From Arthrobacter sp. B6 (GTDB lineage Bacteria; Actinomycetota; Actinomycetes; Actinomycetales; Micrococcaceae): a stretch of DNA of 64,000 bases. The notes beneath the pieces were generated by a model. The model was given only the letters and a program-made list of their open reading frames with translations, had not been told where the DNA came from and searched no databases. This document shows positions 1-8,401 of this stretch, piece after piece (position 1 is the first letter of the stretch; each line of letters starts with the position of its first letter). The stretch spans positions 2,966,780-3,030,779 of the forward strand of contig NZ_KV467168.1 in NCBI RefSeq assembly GCF_001663775.1, written 5' to 3'. The position numbers and the translations under genes are program-made.

Positions 1-67
1 CCAGGCCAGTCCGGTTCCTGCACCATAACCACTGGCCGGAGCCGCGCAGGGCTTCGCCGCCCAGTAT

Positions 68-952
68 TCATCGGCCGCCGTGGAGCGTCTTCTCCATCCA
101 CTGCCGGACGGTGAGGGCATCCGGAAGGATCTCCCGTGTTGCCTGCGTGGTCATGTCGATCTGATTCGTACGCAGCCAACGCCACATCGTGGTGAGGTCA
201 GTACCAACGAAGCGCTCAAAAAGCCGGACCGGCACGGGGAAGCCGCGGGGCTTGCGGCCGGTCTGTTCGCCCCACATGGCACGGCACTGGTCGATGGTTT
301 GAACGTCGGACGCCAAGCCGAGAACCTTACCGCCCCACCTTTCGGGATCGGCGAATACGCGGGCCGCTATCGCCCCTACATCGTCCACGCACAGCCAGCC
401 AACAGGCCGTGACGGGCCCATCAGCTTCGGCATCACATGCCAGGTCGAAAACTGCGGGTAATAGCCCTTGTCCGTCATGAGCTCCATAAAAGCCATTGGC
501 CGGAGCACGGTAAGACGCAGGCCCAGCTCGCGGAAGCGCTGCGCGACCAACAGTTTCGAGTCCCACGAGCCGACGCCTGTCTCATCATCGCCTACGCCTG
601 CCGCACCATAGACCACATGTTCCGCGCCGGCCTCTGCCGCGGCCTCGGCAACGTTGCACCCCTGCCGCACCTCGGCTTCAAAGCTGCTGGTCATCGGATT
701 CTGCACGTTGAACACCCCGTAGGCTCCGTGGAACGCGGGCCGGAGGGAGGCAATATCCTCCGTGTCAACGCGGTGGAGCTCGGCGCCCCTCTCACGGAGT
801 GCCAGCGAAGCGTCGGTGGACGGATTCCTGGTCAGTGCACGCACCTGCCAGCCATCCTGAAGCAGGTGGCGTACCACGGCCGACCCCTGCCTGCCGGTTG
901 CGCCTACCACTGACACTACGCCGCGGGGTCCCCCGCCCGAGGAAGAGTTCAT
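68..952 (-). CDS. NmrA-like NAD(P)-binding atypical short-chain reductase
   Basis: A 294-aa protein with an N-terminal Rossmann motif VVGATGRQGSAVVRHLL (about residues 14-30), the GxxGxxG pattern of NmrA/HSCARG-like atypical SDR proteins. Family members bind NADP(H) and act as redox sensors or reductases of unknown substrate. The length suits the family (280-300 aa). No classical YxxxK catalytic pair stands out, which is common in NmrA-like proteins. It reads leftward and is separated from the next leftward gene by a strong terminator, so it is probably transcribed alone. The ATG at 952 has only a weak upstream purine stretch. Substrate unknown. Confidence 0.8.
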   Translation of the reverse strand: MNSSSGGGPRGVVSVVGATGRQGSAVVRHLLQDGWQVRALTRNPSTDASLALRERGAELHRVDTEDIASLRPAFHGAYGVFNVQNPMTSSFEAEVRQGCNVAEAAAEAGAEHVVYGAAGVGDDETGVGSWDSKLLVAQRFRELGLRLTVLRPMAFMELMTDKGYYPQFSTWHVMPKLMGPSRPVGWLCVDDVGAIAARVFADPERWGGKVLGLASDVQTIDQCRAMWGEQTGRKPRGFPVPVRLFERFVGTDLTTMWRWLRTNQIDMTTQATREILPDALTVRQWMEKTLHGGR

Positions 953-1062
953 GGCTCAGTATTGCACTGCTGCCGCGCTGGCTGCCGCCGATCGCCGTCG
1001 CGATTTTGCAGTTGGCGCAGGCCATGTCTCACTGACTGCACATGTGCGCCGGCCTTAAAACA

Positions 1063-1099
1063 GGAAACCTCCGCCGGATTCTTTCCGGCGGAGATTTCC
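1063..1099 (-). terminator. Rho-independent terminator
   Basis: The arms CTCCGCCGGA and TCCGGCGGAG enclose a 5-nt loop and are extended by GGAAA/TTTCC across a one-base mismatch. Read on the minus strand the hairpin runs into a T-rich stretch. It lies just past the stop of the deacetylase gene at 1115 and would end that transcript. Confidence 0.75.
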
Positions 1100-1114
1100 T
1101 GTCCACATTCCAGC

Positions 1115-2074
1115 TCAGCTTCGGATGGCTGAAGGGTTCCGTTGGTGAACGGCTGGCGGGGTAAAGACGGCTCCCGTATCCGGGAAGGACGGGACCTCGA
1201 TCCGGGCGTGCTCATGGACCTCAGTCACTGCCCGGCGGGTGTGCTTGGCGATTTCCTCCATGGTGGTGACCCACATGCCGTCCATTGACTTCACCCGGTC
1301 AATGAGCGTTTCCAGAGCCACTGCCTTCGATGGCCGCCCCGAAATGAACGGGTGGTTGGTCAGGACGAAGCAGCTCCCCTGGGCGTGGTGCGCCTCCGCC
1401 TCCAGGGTCCACATTTCAAGGACCTTGGCCGGGCTTTCGATCACGCCGCTGCCGGTGACGCCGGGGTAGAAGGCGTACTGTTCCCAGTCGTCCAGGGTCC
1501 AATCAACGGGGATCTCCACGATGTCCCTGCTGTCGCCCGGGGCGACGCGGAAGCGGTAGGGGGCATCGCCGTCGAGCAGGCTCGAATCGTAGAGGAAGCC
1601 GCGGTCCGCGAGGAGCGCAGGAGAATGCCAATTCAGTTCCCACCACGGGGCCCGGTATCCCACGGGCTCCACGCCGGCGGCTTTGGCGAGCGCCTCCAGG
1701 CCGCGGTCGATGTAGCGGGCCTCCGTCGCGGCGTCGATCCCCTGCATGGGTTCGTGCAGGTAGCCGTGGTGGGCCACCTCGTGCCCGGCGTCCACGATGC
1801 GGCGGACCGTGTCCGGGTAGCACTCCGCCGTGAAGCCCGGGACGAAGAACGTAGCCCGGATGTCCTGCCGGTTCAGGATCTGCAGCAGCCGGGGAACTGC
1901 CACCTTCGGTCCGTAGGACTGGTGGGTCATCAGGGACATCCTGCGGGTGCTCTTCGGGTCGTGGGCGATGGTGCAGGACTCGGCGTCGACGTCGAAAGTG
2001 AAGGAAGCTGCAGCCTGCTTGCCGTCGGGCCAGCTGATCGGGTGCGCTTCGTCTGGGAAAGCGAGGGGGTTCAT
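1115..2074 (-). CDS. Polysaccharide deacetylase family protein (PuuE-like)
   Basis: A 319-aa NodB-fold deacetylase. The metal and catalytic motifs are visible: TFDVDAES near residue 27 (the FDxD-type motif 1), HEVAHHGYLHEP near residue 97 (the Hx3H metal site) and YRAPWWELN near residue 138. There is no signal peptide, so it should be cytoplasmic, unlike cell-wall deacetylases. That, and its position beside an NCS1 permease and a PucR regulator, fits the PuuE/allantoinase-like branch acting on cyclic ureides or amides better than a peptidoglycan enzyme; this functional choice is inference. AGGAAC precedes the ATG at 2074. It is probably co-transcribed with the permease upstream (57-nt gap). 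Confidence 0.8.
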   Translation of the reverse strand: MNPLAFPDEAHPISWPDGKQAAASFTFDVDAESCTIAHDPKSTRRMSLMTHQSYGPKVAVPRLLQILNRQDIRATFFVPGFTAECYPDTVRRIVDAGHEVAHHGYLHEPMQGIDAATEARYIDRGLEALAKAAGVEPVGYRAPWWELNWHSPALLADRGFLYDSSLLDGDAPYRFRVAPGDSRDIVEIPVDWTLDDWEQYAFYPGVTGSGVIESPAKVLEMWTLEAEAHHAQGSCFVLTNHPFISGRPSKAVALETLIDRVKSMDGMWVTTMEEIAKHTRRAVTEVHEHARIEVPSFPDTGAVFTPPAVHQRNPSAIRS

Positions 2075-2131
2075 GTCATGGTTCCTAGTGTTCAGAAGTC
2101 AGGGAAGGTCAGGGCGTGCGGTGTGCCGGGC

Positions 2132-3664
2132 TCAGATTTCGGCGGGTGCAGCCTGCGGTCCTCCGACGCCGGCCAGGCCAGGCTCTTCTGCCGGCTGGCT
2201 GGCCGGGGCCTTCGGCGCGCTGTCCAGGTGCTTGCGGTGAACCCTGGGCCCGAGGAGTGCGTACGTCGAGGCGCTGGCTACGCCGCCGGCGAGCCATGAC
2301 AGGTCCCAGCCACCCAGGGCTACGGCGATGGGGCCCTGCATTGCGGGAACAAGTCCGTACATAAACAGCCAGGTGGCGAAGATGCCGACCAGGAGGGAGG
2401 TGACACCTGCCCAGTTGACGCCGGGGAGGCGCTTGGTGCCTACGGCGTCGAAGAGGCGTGCCGGGTTGCCGGGCCAGCGCTTTTCGATCCAGAAGTAGTG
2501 GACCAGCATGACGCCGCCCCAGGCGGCGACCCACGCGACAAGCCCGATGAGCCAGGCGTCAAGGACCGTTGCGAAGTCCTCCTGGAAGATGAAGAATACG
2601 ACGGCGGCAAGGGAGAAAAAGCCGACGAACAGGTTGAGTTTGCGGCGGCTGATGGTGATGTCCAGCGACTGCGTGGCGACGGAAAAGGTGTAGATGTTGA
2701 GGATGTTGGTGGCGATGGGGCCGTGCAGCACCATCAAAAGGACGGGAAGTGCCAGGACGCCGAAGTTCTGGACGATGAGCTTTCCGGGGTCGATTTCGCC
2801 GCTGTTCGTGGCGAGGCTTGCGCCCAGGATCCCGAGCCAGACGACGGGGATGAACTGGCCAAGGACCGAGGCCAGGTACACCTTGCGCTTGGGGACTTCG
2901 GTGCTCACGAACCGGGAGTAGTCGGCGGCGTAGGTAAACCAGGTTATGCCCCAGCCGATCCCGATCGCGGTCATCACGGCGCTCATGGCCGCGATCCGCT
3001 CCGAGCCTTCCAGGATGTTGCCCGCCGGACCGGCGTAGGTCCAGTTGATCTTCATGCCGAACCACGCAACGGCTGACATGACCACCAGGATGATGATGGT
3101 GGGCGGGACGGTCCATTTTTCGAACGCGGCGATTGCTTTGTAGCCGAACCAGGCGATGGCCACCTGGGCGGCCATGATGGCGGTGGCGACCGCGATTTTC
3201 GGGCCGTAATTCTGGGCGGTGGGGTCCACCCAGCCAAGTGTGCCGAAGAGGGCCATAACCAGGTCAAGGATGATCCAGGTGTTGACGGCGCACCACCCGA
3301 TCACCAGGAGGGCCTGGATGGAAGCGGGGAGGTAGTTGCCGCGGCGGCCGAACGCTGCACGGGCCAGGACCATCCCGGTGGCGCCGGTCTTTTGGCCGAG
3401 GAGGACAAAGCAGCCGAAGAGCAGCATGCCAATCAGGTTGCCCAGCACCAGGACGGTGACGGTGTCGGCGAAACCCAGCCCCAAGTGGATCCCGAGAGCG
3501 CCCAGGACCCAGTTGATGGGTGCCAGGTTGGCGCCGGCCCAGATCCAGAACTGCCCTGAGACTTTTCGCGTGCGCTGGGATTCGGGGATGGGCTGGAGCC
3601 AAGCTTCGACGTCGTCGTGGGCAGATGCCTGCCCGGCTCCTGCGGCTGCGTTCTCTTGTTGCAT
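2132..3664 (-). CDS. NCS1-family nucleobase/allantoin-type permease
   Basis: A 510-aa multi-pass membrane protein, length and pattern typical of NCS1 transporters (cytosine, uracil, allantoin, hydantoin or thiamine precursors). The cytoplasmic N-terminus is followed by QFWIWAGANLAPINWVLGAL, the conserved first helix of the family, and about twelve hydrophobic segments. The start is the ATG at 3664 (MQQENAAAG). The frame stays open far upstream, but that extension would run across the divergent promoter and into the PucR gene and has the composition of an antisense reading. Substrate inferred only from the PucR neighbour and the PuuE-like enzyme. Confidence 0.88.
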   Translation of the reverse strand: MQQENAAAGAGQASAHDDVEAWLQPIPESQRTRKVSGQFWIWAGANLAPINWVLGALGIHLGLGFADTVTVLVLGNLIGMLLFGCFVLLGQKTGATGMVLARAAFGRRGNYLPASIQALLVIGWCAVNTWIILDLVMALFGTLGWVDPTAQNYGPKIAVATAIMAAQVAIAWFGYKAIAAFEKWTVPPTIIILVVMSAVAWFGMKINWTYAGPAGNILEGSERIAAMSAVMTAIGIGWGITWFTYAADYSRFVSTEVPKRKVYLASVLGQFIPVVWLGILGASLATNSGEIDPGKLIVQNFGVLALPVLLMVLHGPIATNILNIYTFSVATQSLDITISRRKLNLFVGFFSLAAVVFFIFQEDFATVLDAWLIGLVAWVAAWGGVMLVHYFWIEKRWPGNPARLFDAVGTKRLPGVNWAGVTSLLVGIFATWLFMYGLVPAMQGPIAVALGGWDLSWLAGGVASASTYALLGPRVHRKHLDSAPKAPASQPAEEPGLAGVGGPQAAPAEI

Positions 3665-3726
3665 GGGGGCCTCTTCGTTGAGGGATGGGGGATGCTTCAA
3701 GATTATGTGGCCCCGACCACATCTAC

Positions 3727-3739
3727 CACATACAATGTG
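3727..3739. promoter_or_regulatory. Candidate operator in the divergent permease/PucR promoter
   Basis: CACAT-ACA-ATGTG is a perfect 5-3-5 inverted repeat in the 109-nt gap between the divergent permease and pucR-like genes, beside a further ACCACAT copy. Its position fits a regulator site for both promoters. PucR as the binding protein is inference. Confidence 0.4.
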
Positions 3740-3773
3740 TCGTGTAGTTCGGCACCTAACGCGACGGAGTGTC

Positions 3774-5309
3774 ATGCCAATACGTCTTGAGGATGCCTTG
3801 AAGCATTCTTCGTTCATTCCTGGCGACCCCGTGATCCGCGCGGCAGCTTCAGTTGCGGCCACCACCCAATTGCGCTGGATCCATTCCAGTGAGGTCCTGG
3901 ACATCGCCCCGCTGCTCGGCGGCGGTGAGCTATTGCTGACCGGCGGCCAGGCCCTTGCCCTGGCAACAGACAAACGCCGGGCAGAATACATCTGGGAGCT
4001 TGCGGAACGGGGAGTGGCGGCGCTGGCCATCGAAACGGGCACCGAGCTTGCCTCCATGCCGTCATCGATGATCTCGGCGGCGGAAGCGGCGGGCCTGCCT
4101 CTGATTGAGCTGCGCAAAGTGGTGCCTTTTGTAGGCGTGATGGAAGCCATCAACTCGCTGCTGGTGAGCGAATCCGCTGCCCAGTTACAGCAGGCTGACC
4201 AGGCCAGCCACGCGATGGCGGTAGAGCTGGCCCACGGTGGCAGCCTCGACCGGATTCTGGCTGTCCTTGCGGACGCTACCGGCGCGGAAGTCGTCCTCAC
4301 GTCCAACGCGGGAGCTCCGCTGGCCAGTGCCCTGCCGGCTGGCCACGTGCCGGAACCCGCGGCCAGCACCGAGGTTGCGCAGGACCGGGCAAGCACCATC
4401 CACCTCGATGTCTCGGTGCGTGGCATCCCGTCAGCCCGGCTTACCCTGCACGCGCTTGCGGGCGCCGACCTGAACCTGGCAAGGATTGCGGGGCACCGCT
4501 CGGTGGATATTCTGGCACTGGCCCTGCTGCAGCGCATGCCGCCGGGCCTGAAGGAGATGGCAGGCGCGGCCTTGATCCGCGCCGTCGATTCCGGCACGCA
4601 GAACTGGCGGCTGCAGCAGCTTGCCCCTGCCGCGGGGATCCCCATTTCGGCGCAGCTGGTGGCCATTGTGGTCCGTTCCCCGGGTTCCCGGCAGCTGCGC
4701 ACGGCCGTGGAACACCTGCTGGACCGGGTGGGCCGGCACAGCGCAAGCTACGCCGACAATGCCGAGCTTCTGGCGCTCGCAGTCCTGCGCCCCGGCACCA
4801 CGCAGGAAGACCGGAAGGATATTGTGGCCGGACTGGAGTCACTCGACCTGCCGGAGGGAAGCGTCAGCGCCGTGGGTCCGGTGGCATCCGGGATTGCCGC
4901 CGCTCCCTGGTCACTGGCGGAAGCCAGGCTGACGCTGGAACTTGCCGCCGCCGTCGGGCCCGGAAAACCCGGGACGGGCCAGTCCGCCGCCGTCCTGGAC
5001 GCCCAAGCGTACGCGGTGGAAAGGCTTGCCTTCCACTCCCTGGATGAGGCGCGGCGCACGGACTTCGTCCGCCAGCAGCTCGGTGCCATCCTCGAGCACG
5101 ACGAACAGCGCCGTTCTTCGCTGCTTGAGACGCTGCGGGTCTGGCTGGATTCCGGCTGCAACACGGCGCAGGCCGCCCGCGAGCTGCACCTGGAACGCCA
5201 GTCGATGCATCAGCGGCTGCAGCGGATCTTTTCACTCTGCGGCGGCGATCCCCGCGGAACCGGCCGGCTGGCGGCGCTGCACCTGGCCACCCGGCTCGCC
5301 GCCATGTAG
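3774..5309 (+). CDS. PucR-family transcriptional regulator
   Basis: A 511-aa regulator. The N-terminal PucR ligand domain starts at MPIRLEDALK and runs to about residue 125 (note LLGGGELLLTGGQALA). A middle GGDEF-like CdaR region follows. The C-terminal helix-turn-helix is at about 445-510 (NTAQAARELHLERQSMHQRL). PucR proteins control purine, allantoin or other nitrogen-compound catabolism. The gene is divergent from the permease, the usual arrangement for a local activator. The ATG at 3774 is chosen because the PucR domain begins within a few residues; the upstream in-frame stretch crosses the promoter. It is followed by a nested inverted repeat. Confidence 0.9.
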   Translation: MPIRLEDALKHSSFIPGDPVIRAAASVAATTQLRWIHSSEVLDIAPLLGGGELLLTGGQALALATDKRRAEYIWELAERGVAALAIETGTELASMPSSMISAAEAAGLPLIELRKVVPFVGVMEAINSLLVSESAAQLQQADQASHAMAVELAHGGSLDRILAVLADATGAEVVLTSNAGAPLASALPAGHVPEPAASTEVAQDRASTIHLDVSVRGIPSARLTLHALAGADLNLARIAGHRSVDILALALLQRMPPGLKEMAGAALIRAVDSGTQNWRLQQLAPAAGIPISAQLVAIVVRSPGSRQLRTAVEHLLDRVGRHSASYADNAELLALAVLRPGTTQEDRKDIVAGLESLDLPEGSVSAVGPVASGIAAAPWSLAEARLTLELAAAVGPGKPGTGQSAAVLDAQAYAVERLAFHSLDEARRTDFVRQQLGAILEHDEQRRSSLLETLRVWLDSGCNTAQAARELHLERQSMHQRLQRIFSLCGGDPRGTGRLAALHLATRLAAM

Positions 5310-5323
5310 CCTCCCGCCCCTGC

Positions 5324-5426
5324 GACGCTCTCTCACTTCCTGCAGGAAATCCCGGAACGCTCTATCACTTTCCCAAGGGGAGTGGGAGAGCGTTCCTGTT
5401 TAAGCCGCAGGAAGTGAGAGAGCGTC
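5324..5426. repeat. Nested inverted repeat, REP/MITE-like intergenic element
   Basis: Outer arms at 5324-5343 and 5407-5426 are perfect 20-bp reverse complements beginning GACGCTCTCTCACTT. Inside them a second pair, GGAACGCTCT (5354-5363) and AGAGCGTTCC (5387-5396), repeats the same ACGCTCT core. The four ACGCTCTnnCACTT-like motifs in alternating orientation look like a mobile palindromic intergenic element rather than a simple terminator. It lies 15 nt after the PucR stop. I recall similar repeats in Arthrobacter genomes but cannot check it here. Confidence 0.65.
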
Positions 5427-5486
5427 CGGGAGTGCGTTGAATGTGCCCGGCATGGCGGTTCCTCCCGCACCTGAGGAGCATGTTTC

Positions 5487-5645
5487 TGCAACTGGGTTGT
5501 GTTTAACGCAACGCTCCATGCGGTTGTCCGCTGCATCCCTTTAGTTGCCTGTAGACGTGGAAGGACAAGAATGGAGTCATTTGGGGTCTTGACCGTGTCG
5601 CACATCACGCCTACTCTGGTGCAACAGCGTTGCATTGATTGCAAC
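5487..5645. promoter_or_regulatory. Cluster of TGCAAC/GTTGCA half-sites upstream of the creatine operon
   Basis: TGCAAC (5620), GTTGCA (5629) and TGCAAC (5640) alternate to give two overlapping palindromes, TGCAAC-N3-GTTGCA and GTTGCA-N5-TGCAAC (5629-5645). A third, TGCAAC-N3-GTTGTG, is at 5487-5501 with one changed step. The set ends 21 nt before the transporter ATG, the expected place for an operator of the local IclR-type regulator; which protein binds is inference. Confidence 0.5.
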
Positions 5646-5666
5646 CCAGAATCTATTGGTGGACAC

Positions 5667-7004
5667 ATGAGTAACGAAATATCCTCGCTGCCCCCGCGTG
5701 ACCAAGCACAGCCCGTCGATGGCGACGGAGTCAGCACAGAAACCCGCCGCAGGGTCGTCGCGGCCAGCTTCATCGGCAACTTCGTCGAGTGGTTTGACTA
5801 CGCGGTCTACGGCTACCTTGCCGTCACTATCGCAACGGTCTTTTTCCCCGAGTCGGATCCCCAAACCGGACTTCTGCTGACCTTCGCACTTTTCGCGATT
5901 TCATTCCTTGTACGCCCGCTGGGCGGGTTCGTCTGGGGCCACATCGGTGACAGAGTGGGCCGGCGGACGGCCCTCTCGCTTTCCATCCTGATCATGTCCG
6001 GAGCAACTTTCTGCATAGCCCTCATTCCTGGCTACGACACGATCGGCATCTGGGCTCCCATCCTGCTCCTGGTCATCCGGGTGGCGCAGGGCTTCTCCGC
6101 CTCGGGGGAATATGCCGGAGCCTCGGCCTTCCTGGTTGAGTACGCCCCCGCAAACAAACGCGGACTGTACGCCGCGGTGGTTCCTGCCAGCACCGCCGCA
6201 GGCCTGTTGCTCGGTTCCCTGATCGCAGGCCTGCTGACGAGCCTGCTCAGTACCGAGGCGATGCAGAGCTGGGGCTGGCGCCTGCCGTTCCTGCTGGCCG
6301 CCCCGATGGGTCTGATCGGACGTTACATCCGGACCAAGCTCGAGGACACCCCGGTGTTCCGGGAACTGGAGGCCGAGGACCACGCCGCCAAAGCCCCGGT
6401 CTCCAGCCTGTTCCGGAAACACTGGCGGCAGCTGCTGCTGGCGGTGGGAGCCGTGCTGCTCAACGCCGTCGGGTTCTACGTCATCCTCAGCTACATGCCC
6501 ACCTATCTGTCCTCAGAGCTGGGCCTCGGCGAAACCGAATCGTTCCTGGCCACAACCATCGCTCTGGTCACCTATATCGGTTTCATCTTCCTGACCGGGA
6601 TGCTCTCAGACCGGTACGGCCGTAAGAAAGTCCTGATCAGCGCATCCATCGCCTTTATTGTGCTGACTGTGCCGGCCTTCGCCCTGCTGGGGACGGGGAA
6701 CTTCCTGGTCATCGTCCTGATCCAGATCCTGCTGGGCGCAATGCTCACCCTCAACGACGGCACCCTCCCCAGCTTCCTGGCCGAAATGTTCCCCACCCGG
6801 GTCCGCTACAGCGGCTTCGCCGTCAGTTTCAACCTCTCCAACGCACTCTTCGGCGGTACGGCGCCCTTCATGGCAACGCTGCTGATCGCGGCCACTGCCA
6901 ATGACCTGGCTCCGGCCTGGTACCTCGTGGGCGCCGCCGTCATATCCCTGATTGCAGTCTCCCTTTCCCGCGAGACCTGCAAAGAACCGCTGCGCCACGA
7001 ATAG
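5667..7004 (+). CDS. MHS-family MFS transporter, probable creatine uptake
   Basis: A 445-aa transporter of the metabolite:H+ symporter type. Residues from about 38 (GNFVEWFDYAVYGYLA) give the family's first helix and GDRVGRRTAL is the loop 2-3 motif. About twelve membrane segments follow, and the overall look is ProP-like (betaine/proline). It sits 60 nt upstream of creatinase on the same strand, so uptake of creatine or a related guanidino/betaine compound is the likely role (inference). The ATG at 5667 fits the protein start; an alternative ATG at 5571 has a better ribosome site (GGAAGGA) but would place the half-site cluster inside the gene. Confidence 0.85.
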   Translation: MSNEISSLPPRDQAQPVDGDGVSTETRRRVVAASFIGNFVEWFDYAVYGYLAVTIATVFFPESDPQTGLLLTFALFAISFLVRPLGGFVWGHIGDRVGRRTALSLSILIMSGATFCIALIPGYDTIGIWAPILLLVIRVAQGFSASGEYAGASAFLVEYAPANKRGLYAAVVPASTAAGLLLGSLIAGLLTSLLSTEAMQSWGWRLPFLLAAPMGLIGRYIRTKLEDTPVFRELEAEDHAAKAPVSSLFRKHWRQLLLAVGAVLLNAVGFYVILSYMPTYLSSELGLGETESFLATTIALVTYIGFIFLTGMLSDRYGRKKVLISASIAFIVLTVPAFALLGTGNFLVIVLIQILLGAMLTLNDGTLPSFLAEMFPTRVRYSGFAVSFNLSNALFGGTAPFMATLLIAATANDLAPAWYLVGAAVISLIAVSLSRETCKEPLRHE

Positions 7005-7064
7005 CCGGGCCAGCGCCGCAATTTTTCCACCTAAGTAACCGCACCAAAGAAAGGCACCACCACC

Positions 7065-8318
7065 ATGACCATCACCACAGAGAACGCAACCACCGTCGCC
7101 GAACTGGAGCGCCTGAAGGTCCTCAACAACGGCAAGAAGGTGTCCCTGACCTTCTCCGATGCCGAGTTCGAACGCCGGCTCGCGGGCCTCCGCCGCATCA
7201 TGGCCGAGAAGGAACTGGACGCCGTCGTCCTCACCAGCTACCATTCCATCAAGTACTACTCGGACTTCCTCTTCACCTACTTCGGCCGGTCCTACGCCAT
7301 GGTGGTCACCAAGGAAAACACGGTCACCGTCACCGCCAACATCGACGCCGGGATGCCTTGGCGCCGCAGCTACGGCGACAACCTGGTCTACACGGACTGG
7401 CGCCGCGACAACTACATCCACGCCATCCAGGAGGTTCTGCGCACCCGCGGCATCAACCCGCGCCGCATCGGCGTCGAAGACGACTCACTGCCGCTGGATA
7501 ACCGCAACAAGATTCAGGCCGCCTTCTCCGGCGCAACGCTGGTGGACGTGGCCCAGGCGGCCATGCGGCAGCGCATGATCAAGTCAGCGGAGGAAATTGA
7601 GGTCATCAAGCACGGTGCCCGGATCGGCGACCTTGGCGGCGAAGCCATCCGCAACGCCATCACGGCCGGCATCACCGAGTATGAGGTCGCTCTGATCGGC
7701 ACCGAGGCCATGGTCCACGAGATCGCCCGCACCTTCCCGGATTCCGAAATCCGCGACACCTGGGTGTGGTTCCAGTCCGGCATCAACACCGACGGCGCCC
7801 ACAACTGGGCCACCACCCGCAAGATCCAGGAACACGACATCCTGTCGCTGAACTGCTTCCCCATGACGTCCGGCTACTACACGGCCCTGGAGCGCACACT
7901 GTTCTACGGCGAACCCGATGCGCGCTCCCTGGAACTGTGGAACATCAACGTGGAGGTCCACAGGCGCGGCCTGGAACTCATCAAGCCCGGTGCCGTCTGC
8001 AAGGACATCGCCGCCGAACTTAACGAGATCTACGTCAGCCATGGACTGCTCGCCAACCGGACCTTCGGGTACGGTCACTCGTTCGGTGTCCTCAGCCACT
8101 ACTACGGCCGCGAAGCCGGCCTCGAGCTGCGCGAGGACATCGACACCGTGCTGGAACCGGGCATGGTGGTCTCCATGGAACCGATGATCACCGTGCTCGA
8201 TGGCCAGCCCGGTGCCGGCGGCTACCGTGAGCACGACATCCTGGTGGTGGGTGAAAGCGGAGCCGAGAACATCACCAAGTTCCCGTTCGGCCCCGAATAC
8301 AACATCGTCGGAGCCTGA
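7065..8318 (+). CDS. Creatinase (creatine amidinohydrolase)
   Basis: A 417-aa M24-fold ('pita-bread') protein that hydrolyses creatine to sarcosine and urea in the cytoplasm. From memory it matches Pseudomonas putida creatinase closely along its length, with blocks such as TSYHSIKYYSDFL (residues 57-69), MIKSAEE (171-177), WFQSGINTDGAHN (235-247) and FGYGHSFG. H246 in DGAHN corresponds to the catalytic histidine (H232 in P. putida). The enzyme needs no metal, unlike M24 peptidases. AAGAAAGGCACC lies before the ATG at 7065. Co-transcribed with the MHS transporter and ended by a strong terminator. No sarcosine oxidase gene is nearby. Confidence 0.93.
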   Translation: MTITTENATTVAELERLKVLNNGKKVSLTFSDAEFERRLAGLRRIMAEKELDAVVLTSYHSIKYYSDFLFTYFGRSYAMVVTKENTVTVTANIDAGMPWRRSYGDNLVYTDWRRDNYIHAIQEVLRTRGINPRRIGVEDDSLPLDNRNKIQAAFSGATLVDVAQAAMRQRMIKSAEEIEVIKHGARIGDLGGEAIRNAITAGITEYEVALIGTEAMVHEIARTFPDSEIRDTWVWFQSGINTDGAHNWATTRKIQEHDILSLNCFPMTSGYYTALERTLFYGEPDARSLELWNINVEVHRRGLELIKPGAVCKDIAAELNEIYVSHGLLANRTFGYGHSFGVLSHYYGREAGLELREDIDTVLEPGMVVSMEPMITVLDGQPGAGGYREHDILVVGESGAENITKFPFGPEYNIVGA

Positions 8319-8338
8319 CCATCCCCTCAGCCAAAAGA

Positions 8339-8370
8339 GGCGGCGCCACGTAGCACGTGGCGCCGCCTTT
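8339..8370 (+). terminator. Strong Rho-independent terminator after creatinase
   Basis: A perfect 13-bp stem (GGCGGCGCCACGT / ACGTGGCGCCGCC) with an AGC loop is followed by TTT. It separates the creatinase transcript from the IclR gene and shows that the IclR gene cannot start before about 8370. Confidence 0.85.
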
Positions 8371-8401
8371 CCGGTCCTCGTACGGAATGATGGTAACCAC
8401 C

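Noticed and set aside
3665..4702. Upstream extension of the NCS1 permease reading to 4702
   Set aside because: It is antisense to the PucR gene, crosses the divergent promoter and has no membrane or family features; the permease starts at 3664.
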